DNA from: Schaedlerella arabinosiphila
Lineage (GTDB): Bacteria > Bacillota > Clostridia > Lachnospirales > Lachnospiraceae
Direction: 5' to 3'
Length of the DNA: 64,000 bases
Assembly (NCBI RefSeq): GCF_003885045.1
Contig: NZ_RHJS01000002.1
Coordinates: forward strand, 5,015,302 to 5,079,301
In this document: piece after piece, positions 31,257 through 39,421 of the stretch
Position numbering within the stretch: the first letter of the stretch is position 1
Layout: each line of letters opens with the position of its first letter
The notes under the pieces: generated by a model
Databases searched by the model: none
What the model saw: only the letters and a program-made list of their open reading frames with translations
Told to the model about the DNA's origin: nothing
Translations under genes and position numbers: made by a program

Positions 31257-32942
31257 GTGGAAAACTTATATGAAAAATTAAGTTCATATGCGGAATCGGA
31301 TTATTATGGTTTTCACATGCCGGGGCATAAAAGAAATCGGAACGTAACAGGTGTTAGCCTTCCATATGGGATTGATATAACGGAAATAGAGGGATTTGAC
31401 GATCTGCACCATGCGAAAGGTTTTTTGAAGCAGGCTCAGGAACGGGCGGCAGAGGTATTTCATGGGGAGGAGACTTGCTTTTTAATCAATGGGAGTACGG
31501 TTGGAATCTTGAGCGCGGTTCTGGGCTGTACACAGCGGGGAGATAAAATTCTAATGGCAAGAAACTGCCATAAATCTGTGTATCATGCGGTATATATGAA
31601 TGAACTGGAAGCGGAATATTTATATCCGGTGTTTGATCGGGAGCTGAACGGCGAGGTCAGACCTGAAGATGTGCAGCGCATTTTAGAGGAAGAGAGGATT
31701 ATTGCTGAAAAAGGGAAGAGAACTAATTCTGAAATGAAGAAAAGAGTTAATTCTGAAAGGGAGAAGAGAACTGATTCTGAAATGAAGAAAAGAGTTAATT
31801 CTGAAAAGAAAACAAGAATTAGTTCTGAAAAGGAGAAAATCCGGGCGGTTGTGATCACATCTCCTACCTATGACGGTGTTGTTTCTGACGTGGCGCGGAT
31901 TGCGGAAATCGTACATGCTTATGGGATTCCTTTGATTGTGGATGAAGCGCATGGGGCGCACTTTGGATTTCATCCGTATTTTCCGGAAAACTCGAATGTA
32001 AAGGGCGCGGATGTTGTAATTCACAGTATCCACAAAACGCTTCCGGCTTTGACACAGACAGCGTTGATCCACATGAATGGTATATTTGCGGACAGAGAGA
32101 AGATAAAAAAATATCTGCATATTCTTCAGACAAGCAGTCCTTCTTATATTCTGATGGCGGGAATAGACGCGTGTGTTGGCTGGCTTGGCAGTGAAAAAAA
32201 GGATGCTGCATTTGATGATTATGTTAAACTGCTTAAGGAAACCAGGAATCAGTTGAAAAAGCTGCGGCATCTTCAGATGATTGAGACAGAGAATTTTGAT
32301 TTTTCGAAAATTGTGATTTCTGTGAAGGGGACAAGATATTCGGGCAGGGAATTATATAAGCTCCTTTTGGAAAAATATCATTTGCAGATGGAGATGGCCG
32401 CGGGGACTTATGTGCTGGCAATGACGTCGGTTGGGGATATAAGAGAAGGATTCCAGAGACTTGTACAGGCATTGCATGAGATTGACGGGAATCTGGAGAA
32501 AGAAAATGGGTTGCCATTAAGCGGGATTGATCGGAATTTGGAGAAAGAAAATGAGCCGATCTTAAGTGTGATTGTCAAGAAACTGAAGGAAGAAAATCCG
32601 TGGCCGTTAAGCGAAAGTGAACTTACGTTGGATTCGGAGAATGGCGGAATCGGATTGACTGCCGCCGGGATTCCCAGACTGGAACAGGTTTTTTCGAGTT
32701 CGAAGGCAGAACAAGCAGGGAAGCAGAATCCGGAAAGTGTAAGTGCATTGCCGTGGTCTTGCTGTTGTGGGAAAATTTCTATGGAATATGCATATATATA
32801 TCCGCCAGGTATTCCTCTGATTGTTCCCGGCGAAAGGATTTCGGAGGAGGTTATTGCAAGGATTGAGGAATACAGCAGAATGGGATTTGACATTGAAGGG
32901 ATGAATAAGAGCGGATATATAACGATCATGGATTCGACGTAA
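31257..32942 (+). CDS. PLP-dependent Orn/Lys/Arg decarboxylase family protein
   Basis: 561-residue fold-type I PLP enzyme of the Orn/Lys/Arg decarboxylase group, likely making a polyamine or its precursor. N-terminal substrate block YYGFHMPGHKRN, DITEIEGFDDLH, then NGSTVGILSAV; PLP lysine is K260 in HSIHKTLPALTQTALIH. The C-terminal domain has PPGIPLIVPGE. Homologues are usually about 480 residues; the excess is two in-frame repeat blocks, residues 154-193 and about 409-453. The core motifs are intact, so the enzyme may still work. GTG start at 31257 follows GGGAG with 6-nt spacing. Exact amino-acid substrate cannot be told. Confidence 0.88.
   Translation: MENLYEKLSSYAESDYYGFHMPGHKRNRNVTGVSLPYGIDITEIEGFDDLHHAKGFLKQAQERAAEVFHGEETCFLINGSTVGILSAVLGCTQRGDKILMARNCHKSVYHAVYMNELEAEYLYPVFDRELNGEVRPEDVQRILEEERIIAEKGKRTNSEMKKRVNSEREKRTDSEMKKRVNSEKKTRISSEKEKIRAVVITSPTYDGVVSDVARIAEIVHAYGIPLIVDEAHGAHFGFHPYFPENSNVKGADVVIHSIHKTLPALTQTALIHMNGIFADREKIKKYLHILQTSSPSYILMAGIDACVGWLGSEKKDAAFDDYVKLLKETRNQLKKLRHLQMIETENFDFSKIVISVKGTRYSGRELYKLLLEKYHLQMEMAAGTYVLAMTSVGDIREGFQRLVQALHEIDGNLEKENGLPLSGIDRNLEKENEPILSVIVKKLKEENPWPLSESELTLDSENGGIGLTAAGIPRLEQVFSSSKAEQAGKQNPESVSALPWSCCCGKISMEYAYIYPPGIPLIVPGERISEEVIARIEEYSRMGFDIEGMNKSGYITIMDST
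31716..31835 (+). repeat. 24-bp tandem repeat, 5 copies, inside the decarboxylase gene
   Basis: Five 24-bp units encode the octapeptides KRTNSEMK, KRVNSERE, KRTDSEMK, KRVNSEKK and TRISSEKE. The unit length is a multiple of three, so copy-number change keeps the frame. The block lies just before the AVVITSPTYDG core strand. Confidence 0.9.
32481..32615 (+). repeat. 45-bp tandem repeat, 3 copies, inside the decarboxylase gene
   Basis: Three 45-bp units encode IDGNLEKENGLPLSG, IDRNLEKENEPILSV and IVKKLKEENPWPLSE. The middle and third copies have diverged. Also in frame, near the junction with the C-terminal domain. Confidence 0.85.
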
Positions 32943-32969
32943 TAGGTAAACTGCAATTCTTGTGTAAAA

Positions 32970-33141
32970 TGGAAAGATTTCCACCTGTACAATTGGATGT
33001 TCTTTGAGCATCCAATCCACCTCATTCATTCGTAAAATCCGTGCTTCTCACATTTTACGAATGAATGAGGTGGGTTGCTAATCCAAAGTCGCATTTTCAT
33101 TGCAATAGATTGCATAAAAATGTGACTTCGGATTGCAACCG
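32970..33141. repeat. Cluster of four adjacent stem-loops
   Basis: Intergenic DNA packed with inverted repeats: TGGAAA/TTTCCA (32970-32983); ATTGGATG/CATCCAAT (32992-33017); a perfect 22-bp stem 33018-33039 / 33053-33074 with a 13-nt loop; and a roughly 24-bp stem 33074-33098 / 33118-33141 with one mismatch, one bulge and one wobble pair. The third begins on the base after the second ends, and the fourth shares its first base with the third's last. It looks like a folded RNA or a small mobile palindromic element. Confidence 0.8.
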
Positions 33142-33193
33142 TATAGATGGAAAAATTTTGGTTTCGGTTTATCCGGGTTAGGAAAAAGGAGAT

Positions 33194-33769
33194 ATGGGAA
33201 AAATTTACTATATTATGGGGAAAAGTGCATCGGGGAAGGATTCGATTTTTAAGGAAGTAAAAAAAAGGATGCCGGAATTGAAGGATATTGTTTTATATAC
33301 TACAAGGCCGATTCGGGAAAATGAGACTGAAGGGGTGGAGTATCATTTTGTGGATGAAGAATTTTTGCGGGGGATGCAGGAGAAAAAGCGTGTGATTGAG
33401 CTGCGGTCGTATAATACGAGATGTGGAATCTGGAAGTATTTTACTGCGGATGACGGACAGATCGACCCGGAAAAATTTGATTATCTTACGATTGGTACGC
33501 TGGAATCTTATGCCGCGATGAAAACGTATTTTGGAGAGGAGCAGGTGGTGCCGCTTTATGTGGAAGTGGAGGATGGACTGAGGCTTGCCAGGGCTGTGGA
33601 GCGGGAACGGAGCCAGACAGATCCGAAGTATGCTGAGATGTGCAGAAGATTTCTGGCTGATTCTGAGGATTTTTCGGAGGAAAACCTGGAAAAGGCGGGA
33701 ATAAAAAAAAGATTTGAAAATGTGGAATTTGGGGAATGTGTGGATAAAATCTGCCGATATATAAATTGA
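33194..33769 (+). CDS. gmk: Guanylate kinase family protein
   Basis: 191-residue nucleotide kinase, expected to phosphorylate GMP. P-loop GKSASGKDSI (residues 9-18) and the GMP-binding block YTTRPIRENETEGVEYHFV are present, as is the lid region with ERERSQTDPKYAEM. AAAGGAG lies close (2 nt) before the ATG. The P-loop differs from the usual GPSGVGKGT, so this may be a second, diverged guanylate kinase in the genome. Confidence 0.82.
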   Translation: MGKIYYIMGKSASGKDSIFKEVKKRMPELKDIVLYTTRPIRENETEGVEYHFVDEEFLRGMQEKKRVIELRSYNTRCGIWKYFTADDGQIDPEKFDYLTIGTLESYAAMKTYFGEEQVVPLYVEVEDGLRLARAVERERSQTDPKYAEMCRRFLADSEDFSEENLEKAGIKKRFENVEFGECVDKICRYIN

Positions 33770-33958
33770 ATATGCAGAACAGATTTTTTCATGGAAAATA
33801 TATAAAAAAGTATGTTAATAAGAAATTATATGTTATACTTATAGAGCGAACAAAAGATCTGCCGTGTATTTTGCATGGTATCTGATCCGCAGCAATCAGT
33901 AAAGGGATGGAAGGTTATTTTTTACTTGAAAAGATAAAAGAGACAGCAGGTGATAAAA

Positions 33959-34954
33959 ATGAGTGGGTTTAAGGAAATTATTGGACATAAGAATATCATC
34001 CAGTATATAGAAAAGGTTTCCGCTTCGGACATGGTTTCTCATGCGTATATTATGAATGGGGAGAAGGGCTCCGGGAAACGGCTTCTGGCGGATTTTTTTG
34101 CAATGGATCTGCAGTGCGAGAATAGAGATCCTGACGGGGAAGCCTGCGGGAGGTGCAGGTCCTGCAGCCAGGCTATGAGCGGCAACCATCCGGATATCAT
34201 TTTTATCAGGCATGAGAAGTCGACGACCATCAGTGTGGATGAGATCAGAACGCAGTTGAATAATGATATTGTGATCAGACCATATTCCAGTAAGTATAAG
34301 GTTTATATTGTTCCACATGCAGATATGATGAGCGTACAGGCGCAGAATGCGCTTTTGAAAACGATAGAAGAACCGCCGGAGTACGCGGTGATCATTCTTT
34401 TGACGGAGAATGCGGAAGTGCTGCTCCCGACGATCCGTTCCAGGTGTGTGATCTTGAAGCTGCGCAATATCAAGGATCAGCTTATCAAAAAATATCTCAT
34501 GGAGCAGATGGAGATTCCGGATTATAAAGCGGATATCTGCGCGGCATTTGCACAGGGGAATATGGGGAAGGCAATCTCACTTGCAAGCTCCGAGCATTTC
34601 AATGATATCAAAGAGGAGATTGTGCATTTGCTTCGGGATATCAATGAGATGGAGACGGCGGAGCTGATCGAGGCTGTGAAAAAATGTTCGGAATTTAAGC
34701 TGGATATCAATGATTATTTTGATATGATCGCGATCTGGTATCGGGATGTGCTGATTTATAAGGCGACGCTGAGCGTGGACAGGGTTGTTTTTTCGGATCA
34801 GCTTAAGTATATTAAGGAGCGGGCGAGCAAAAGTTCTTATGAGGGGATCGGGGTCATCATTAGTGCTCTCGAGACGGCAAAGGCACGTTTGAAAGCGAAT
34901 GTAAACTTTGAACTGACGATAGAGCTGCTGCTGTTGACAATCAAAGAGAATTAA
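33959..34954 (+). CDS. holB: DNA polymerase III delta-prime subunit
   Basis: 331-residue clamp-loader subunit. N-terminal AAA+ domain with a degenerate P-loop NGEKGSGKRLLA, a four-Cys zinc module (CENRDPDGEACGRCRSC), and the sensor segment NALLKTIEEPPEYAVIILLT followed by LLPTIRSRC. The frame begins at GTG 33950, but AGG with 8-nt spacing favours the ATG at 33959 (MSGFKEIIGHK). It starts a run of holB, ricT and a methyltransferase, the usual Firmicute order. Confidence 0.93.
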   Translation: MSGFKEIIGHKNIIQYIEKVSASDMVSHAYIMNGEKGSGKRLLADFFAMDLQCENRDPDGEACGRCRSCSQAMSGNHPDIIFIRHEKSTTISVDEIRTQLNNDIVIRPYSSKYKVYIVPHADMMSVQAQNALLKTIEEPPEYAVIILLTENAEVLLPTIRSRCVILKLRNIKDQLIKKYLMEQMEIPDYKADICAAFAQGNMGKAISLASSEHFNDIKEEIVHLLRDINEMETAELIEAVKKCSEFKLDINDYFDMIAIWYRDVLIYKATLSVDRVVFSDQLKYIKERASKSSYEGIGVIISALETAKARLKANVNFELTIELLLLTIKEN

Positions 34955-35028
34955 TTCAGAACAGCAGGCCGCATGACCCGTTTTCAGTAAAAATCAGATT
35001 ATTATACATTTTAAGGAGAATAGAAAGT

Positions 35029-35907
35029 ATGGTAAAAGTAATTGGCGTGCGCTTCCGGACGGCGGGAAAGATTTATTTCTTTTCACCGGGAAAATTTCAG
35101 GTCGAGCAGGGGAGCCATGTGATCGTGGAGACTGCCCGCGGCGTGGAATATGGCTGGGTGGCCAGCGGTCCGATGGATGTCAAGGACGAGGAAGTGGTGC
35201 AGCCGCTCAAATCTGTGATCCGTATTGCGACGGAGCAGGACAGGCGAACCGTGGAAAAAAATAAGGAAAAAGAAAAGGAAGCATTTCGTATCTGCCAGGA
35301 GAAGATCCAGAAGCACGGGCTTGATATGAAGCTGATTGACGCGGAATATACGTTTGACAACAATAAGGTTTTGTTTTATTTTACGGCGGACGGGCGGATT
35401 GATTTCCGGGATCTGGTGAAGGATCTGGCTTCTGTGTTCCGTACCAGGATTGAGTTGAGACAGATCGGGGTGCGGGATGAGACGAAGATCAGGGGCGGTA
35501 TCGGGATCTGCGGCAGATCATTGTGCTGCAGCACCTATTTGTCGGAATTTTCCGCGGTGTCGATTCGGATGGCAAAGGAGCAGAACCTGTCCCTGAATCC
35601 GACGAAAATTTCCGGGGTGTGCGGAAGGCTGATGTGCTGTCTGACAAATGAGCAGGAGATTTATGAGGAATTGAACCACCATCTTCCGTCTGTCGGGGAT
35701 TCTGTGACGACCTCGGACGGGCTGAAGGGAACGGTGCATTCTCTGAGCGTACTGCGTAAACTGGTGAAGGTGATCGTGAATCTGGAAAATGACGAGAAGG
35801 AGATCCGGGAGTATCATGTGGACGACCTTCGTTTTAAACCGAGACGCAGGAAACAGAAGATATCCAAGGAAGAACTGAAGGAACTTGGGGAGTTGGAGAA
35901 GGAATGA
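35029..35907 (+). CDS. ricT: Regulatory iron-sulfur protein RicT/YaaT (PSP1 domain)
   Basis: 292-residue PSP1-domain protein. The Cys pairs in GICGRSLCCSTY and GVCGRLMCCL match those that bind an iron-sulfur cluster in the RicA-RicF-RicT complex, which in Bacillus affects RNase Y-dependent mRNA processing, sporulation and competence. AAGGAG precedes the ATG. Its stop overlaps the next start (ATGA). Confidence 0.93.
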   Translation: MVKVIGVRFRTAGKIYFFSPGKFQVEQGSHVIVETARGVEYGWVASGPMDVKDEEVVQPLKSVIRIATEQDRRTVEKNKEKEKEAFRICQEKIQKHGLDMKLIDAEYTFDNNKVLFYFTADGRIDFRDLVKDLASVFRTRIELRQIGVRDETKIRGGIGICGRSLCCSTYLSEFSAVSIRMAKEQNLSLNPTKISGVCGRLMCCLTNEQEIYEELNHHLPSVGDSVTTSDGLKGTVHSLSVLRKLVKVIVNLENDEKEIREYHVDDLRFKPRRRKQKISKEELKELGELEKE

Positions 35908-36599
35908 CGGATGCATATTTGAAGCCCGGGGAACGTCTGGATGATCTGCAGCTCAGCGGGTATATGATCATCCAAGATCCGGAGCGGTTCTGTTTTGGTG
36001 TGGACGCGGTGCTTTTGACGGATTTTGTGAAGGTGAAGACGGGGGAGCGTGTGCTGGATCTGGGTACGGGAACCGGGGTGATTCCTATTTTGCTGGAAGC
36101 GAAGACGAAAGGGGCGCATTTTACCGGGCTGGAGATCCAGGAGGAAAGCGCGGATATGGCGAGACGCAGCGTGCTGTACAACGGGATTTCGGAAAAAGTC
36201 GATATAGTGACGGGGGATATCAAAGAGGCGGCGGAGATTTTCAAAACGGCCTCTTTTGACGTCATTACGACAAATCCCCCGTATATGCGGGGGCAGCACG
36301 GCCTGGAAAATCTGTCGGATGCCAGAACCATCGCCAGACATGAGGTGCTCTGTACGCTGGAGGATATCCTGCGGGAGAGCGCCAGGATACTGCCGGAGAG
36401 CAAGGGCAGATTTTATATGATACATAAGCCGTTCCGGCTGGTGGAAATCCTGAATATGATGTGCCGGTACAAGATTGAACCGAAGCGGATTCAGTTTGTG
36501 CATCCCTATGTGGACAAGGAGCCGACCATGGTGCTGATCGAAGGCATGAAAGGCGGAAAATCGCGGGTTACGATTGAGCCGCCGGTGGTGATGTATTAG
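35904..36599 (+). CDS. tRNA1(Val) (adenine37-N6)-methyltransferase family protein
   Basis: 231-residue SAM-dependent methyltransferase of the TrmN6/YfiC/YabB group. SAM motif VLDLGTGTGVIPILL and catalytic NPPY in ITTNPPYM show an N6-adenine-type enzyme. The start overlaps the ricT stop by 4 nt, so translation is coupled. Substrate is inferred from family and position only. Confidence 0.88.
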   Translation: MTDAYLKPGERLDDLQLSGYMIIQDPERFCFGVDAVLLTDFVKVKTGERVLDLGTGTGVIPILLEAKTKGAHFTGLEIQEESADMARRSVLYNGISEKVDIVTGDIKEAAEIFKTASFDVITTNPPYMRGQHGLENLSDARTIARHEVLCTLEDILRESARILPESKGRFYMIHKPFRLVEILNMMCRYKIEPKRIQFVHPYVDKEPTMVLIEGMKGGKSRVTIEPPVVMY

Positions 36600-36636
36600 T
36601 GTAGTGACCGCATTATCTCGTTCAGCCCCCTTGCAG

Positions 36637-36729
36637 TCTGGAAATCCATTCTGCGTCATTTGACAGAAAGTAAATGTGTCAGTACACTAGACAATTGCCG
36701 AAAACGGGAGCTCTGACGGCATTTCCAGA
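36637..36729. other. Inverted repeats before rsmI
   Basis: TCTGGAAAT (36637-36645) pairs with ATTTCCAGA (36721-36729), enclosing TGCCG (36696) / CGGCA (36717). A T-run begins near 36745. It could fold as a weak terminator or leader before rsmI; nothing else is seen in the 200-bp gap. Confidence 0.35.
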
Positions 36730-36802
36730 TCATGATACGGGAATTTTTTTCAGGCGGCTGTCCAACGGCAGATAGTTTATTTGATTGATAAGAGGGACGA
36801 TT

Positions 36803-37648
36803 ATGTCAGGAACGTTATATTTATGTGCGACTCCCATCGGGAATCTGGAGGATATTACTTTCCGGGTTGTGCGGACATTGAGGGAAGTGGATCTGATCGC
36901 GGCGGAGGATACACGCAACAGCATCAAGCTTCTGAATCATTTTGAAATACAGACGCCCATGACCAGTTATCACGAGTATAACAAGTTTGAGAAGGGCAGG
37001 AAGCTGGTGGAAAGGCTTCTGGGCGGGGAAAATATCGCGCTGGTGACGGATGCGGGGACACCGGGGATTTCTGATCCGGGGGAAGAGCTGGTGAAAATGT
37101 GTTACGACGCGGGGATTTCTGTGACTTCTCTTCCGGGGCCGGCTGCGTGTATCACGGCGCTGACCATTTCCGGACGGGAGACGAGACGGTTTGCATTTGA
37201 GGCATTTCTTCCCAGTGATAAGAAGGAAAGACTTCAGGTTCTGGAGGAATTGGAGCGGGAGACCCGGACGATGATTCTGTATGAAGCGCCCCACCGGCTG
37301 GTGAAAACGCTGAAGCTGCTGGCGGAACACCTGGGGGAAATGCGGCCGGCGACGGTGTGCAGGGAACTGACAAAACGGCATGAGACGGCATTTCTTACGA
37401 CGCTGGGCGAGGCGGCGGCCTATTATGAGACAAATGAACCGAAGGGCGAATGTGTGCTGGTGGTGGCCGGAAAAACCAGGGAAGAGGTGGCCGAGGAGAA
37501 AAGATCCCGCTGGGAAGGAATGGGGATTGAGGAGCATATCCAGATGTACCTGGATCAGGGGATGGATCGGAAAGAGGCCATGAAACAGGCGGCTAAGGAC
37601 CGGGGAGTGCCGAAGCGGGAGATTTACAATGCTTTGGTTCAGCGTTAG
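36803..37648 (+). CDS. rsmI: 16S rRNA (cytidine1402-2'-O)-methyltransferase RsmI
   Basis: 281-residue methyltransferase of the tetrapyrrole-methylase fold. Signatures: YLCATPIGNLEDITFR at the start, EDTRN, DAGTPGISDPG and LPGPAACITAL. The frame opens at TTG 36785, but GAGGG with 6-nt spacing points to the ATG at 36803. It ends the run begun by holB. Confidence 0.95.
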   Translation: MSGTLYLCATPIGNLEDITFRVVRTLREVDLIAAEDTRNSIKLLNHFEIQTPMTSYHEYNKFEKGRKLVERLLGGENIALVTDAGTPGISDPGEELVKMCYDAGISVTSLPGPAACITALTISGRETRRFAFEAFLPSDKKERLQVLEELERETRTMILYEAPHRLVKTLKLLAEHLGEMRPATVCRELTKRHETAFLTTLGEAAAYYETNEPKGECVLVVAGKTREEVAEEKRSRWEGMGIEEHIQMYLDQGMDRKEAMKQAAKDRGVPKREIYNALVQR

Positions 37649-37671
37649 AGAAGGGACGCCGCAGGCGCGGC

Positions 37672-37730
37672 CAGCTTATTGATATGTAAAAACGTGCTGG
37701 CGCAGACGATTGTTTCATATCAATGAGCTG
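37672..37730. other. Long-range inverted repeat between convergent genes
   Basis: CAGCTTATTGATATG (37672-37686) and CATATCAATGAGCTG (37716-37730) pair with one wobble. It sits between convergent rsmI and the ABC ATPase gene. There is no T-run on either side, so a terminator role is doubtful. Confidence 0.4.
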
Positions 37731-37848
37731 ATGCAGGCGCTTTCTGCGGATAGATGCATTGTCGGATTGCTGCCGTACTGTTGGAATGTGTTTGTTCCGC
37801 TGGGATATGTAAGGGATATTTCGGCGGAGTTTTTTATGTTTTCCTGAA

Positions 37849-38514
37849 TCAGACTTCGTATTCTTCTGCCGGGATGATTTCTCCGTCTTTCATGAATATG
37901 ATTTTTTTCTTCAGGTTGATGGCCTCCTGATAGTCGTTGGTAATGTACAGGGTGGTGAGTTTTAATTCCTGGTTGATGCGCAGGACGTCCCGGAGCATTT
38001 CCGCGCGGCGGCGGGCATTTCCTTTGGAAAAATCTTCATCCACAAGAAATACTTTCGGATGGCATACGATGGCCCGGGCAAGGGCTGTTTTTTGTTTTTG
38101 CGCTTCTGTGATGGAGCGGATTTTTTTATTTAAAATATCTGGAATTTGTAAAAATTCTGCGGCCGACTGTACACGGCTGTCGATGATATTTCTCGGAAAA
38201 TCCCGAAGGGTGAGGCCCAGACCAATGTTTTCGTAGACGTTGAGCCCGGGGTAGAGCGCGTAATTTTGAAATGCCATGGACAGACGGCGATCCCTGGGTA
38301 ATACTTCGTTCAGCAGAACATCCCCGAGATAGATCTCGCCGGAGGTGATCTCTTCCAGACCGCCGATCATACGCAGTATTGTGGATTTGCCGCATCCGCT
38401 GGGGCCGTGGAATGTGACAAATTCTCCGTCTTCAATAGAAAGAGAAACATTTTTTACGGAAAGAAATCCGTTTGGGTAGGTCTTGTTGAGATTTTTGAGT
38501 GTTATGCCGGACAT
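37849..38514 (-). CDS. ABC transporter ATP-binding protein, short and with a degenerate signature
   Basis: 221-residue ABC ATPase most like the sugar-importer type (MsmK/UgpC). Walker A GPSGCGKSTILRMIGG, Q-loop FQNYALYPGLNV, Walker B VFLVDEDFS and switch His replaced by Asn (YITNDYQEA). The signature, normally LSGGQ, reads ITEAQ in SITEAQKQKTALARAIV. Sugar ATPases have a C-terminal TOBE/regulatory domain and about 360 residues; this ends right after the nucleotide-binding domain. No permease gene is adjacent. AAAAGGAGG precedes the ATG. It may be a regulatory or poorly active ATPase. Confidence 0.8.
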   Translation of the reverse strand: MSGITLKNLNKTYPNGFLSVKNVSLSIEDGEFVTFHGPSGCGKSTILRMIGGLEEITSGEIYLGDVLLNEVLPRDRRLSMAFQNYALYPGLNVYENIGLGLTLRDFPRNIIDSRVQSAAEFLQIPDILNKKIRSITEAQKQKTALARAIVCHPKVFLVDEDFSKGNARRRAEMLRDVLRINQELKLTTLYITNDYQEAINLKKKIIFMKDGEIIPAEEYEV

Positions 38515-38533
38515 AGTGGGAGTCCTCCTTTTG

Positions 38534-38602
38534 TACGATTCTTTTGTCAGAATATCGTATCTTTAATAGATTCATTTTATCATATCAGACACTTTTAGAC
38601 AA
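38534..38602 (-). promoter_or_regulatory. Promoter and dyad before the ABC ATPase gene
   Basis: On the minus strand TTGTCT (38597-38602), 17 bp, TAAAAT (38574-38579). Downstream of it, TACGAT / ATCGTA (38534-38559) forms a dyad before the ribosome-binding site and could be an operator. Confidence 0.55.
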
Positions 38603-38685
38603 GATGGATTCAAATGGTTACTGTTTACGCTTCAATGGGCCGGATGGGTTGCAGTTCGCGGCCGGTCAGTACGTGAACCGCAACT

Positions 38686-39216
38686 TCAAGTGGGATACTG
38701 CATTGCCAGGAATACGCTGGCTGCCAGTCCGGCCAGGGTGGAAATCAGGGCGCCGGGCAGGGTGTAGCGGGTTTTTGTGACTTTTGCGGTCATGAAGTAG
38801 ACGCTCATGGTATAAAAAATGGTCTCGGTACAGGACATGGAGATGGAGGCGATCCGTCCGCAAAGGGAATCTGTGCCGGAATCCTTGTAGATGTCCAGGA
38901 GCAGGCCGGTGGCTGCGGAGGAGGAAAACATTTTCACAATGGACAGGGGCACCAGTTCTCCGGGAAAACCGATTCGGGCGCTGAAATGTCCGATGATCTG
39001 GGAGATAAAGTCGAGAAATCCGGATGCGCGCAGGATTCCTACGGCTACCATCAGGCCGATGAGTGTGGGCATGATTTTGACAACGGTGAGAAAACCATTT
39101 CGAGCTCCGATGATGAAATTGTCGTATACATTGACTTCACGCAGAATGCCGTAGGCTACGATGGCGAGGATCAGGAAGGGGACGATAAAATCGGATATGT
39201 ACAGGAATAGCTGCAT
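38686..39216 (-). CDS. spmB: Spore maturation protein B
   Basis: 176-residue membrane protein with nucleoside-recognition (Gate) domain features: VVKIMPTLIGLMVAVGILRASG and FSSSAATGLLLDIYKDSG. SpmA and SpmB help dehydrate the spore core. AGAGG with 6-nt spacing supports the ATG at 39216 (MQLFLYISDF) over the more upstream 39243. It is on the opposite strand from spmA, with a DUF885 gene between, whereas the two are usually adjacent. Confidence 0.9.
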   Translation of the reverse strand: MQLFLYISDFIVPFLILAIVAYGILREVNVYDNFIIGARNGFLTVVKIMPTLIGLMVAVGILRASGFLDFISQIIGHFSARIGFPGELVPLSIVKMFSSSAATGLLLDIYKDSGTDSLCGRIASISMSCTETIFYTMSVYFMTAKVTKTRYTLPGALISTLAGLAASVFLAMQYPT

Positions 39217-39421
39217 GGGAAACCTCTTTATTTTGAAAGTCATTCTTTTATTTTTATGAGACTTTGGGGGAAATTTAGAACAGGGGGATATGGGGGTTAC
39301 GGCAGATGATATCAGATTTGTCTGCTGGGCTGAAGGATTCTCAAAAATACAGTTTGTCTCAACAGAATAATCATTTTTTCGCGGGCATAGATATGAATTA
39401 AAGAAAAATCTCGGAGTGTCT

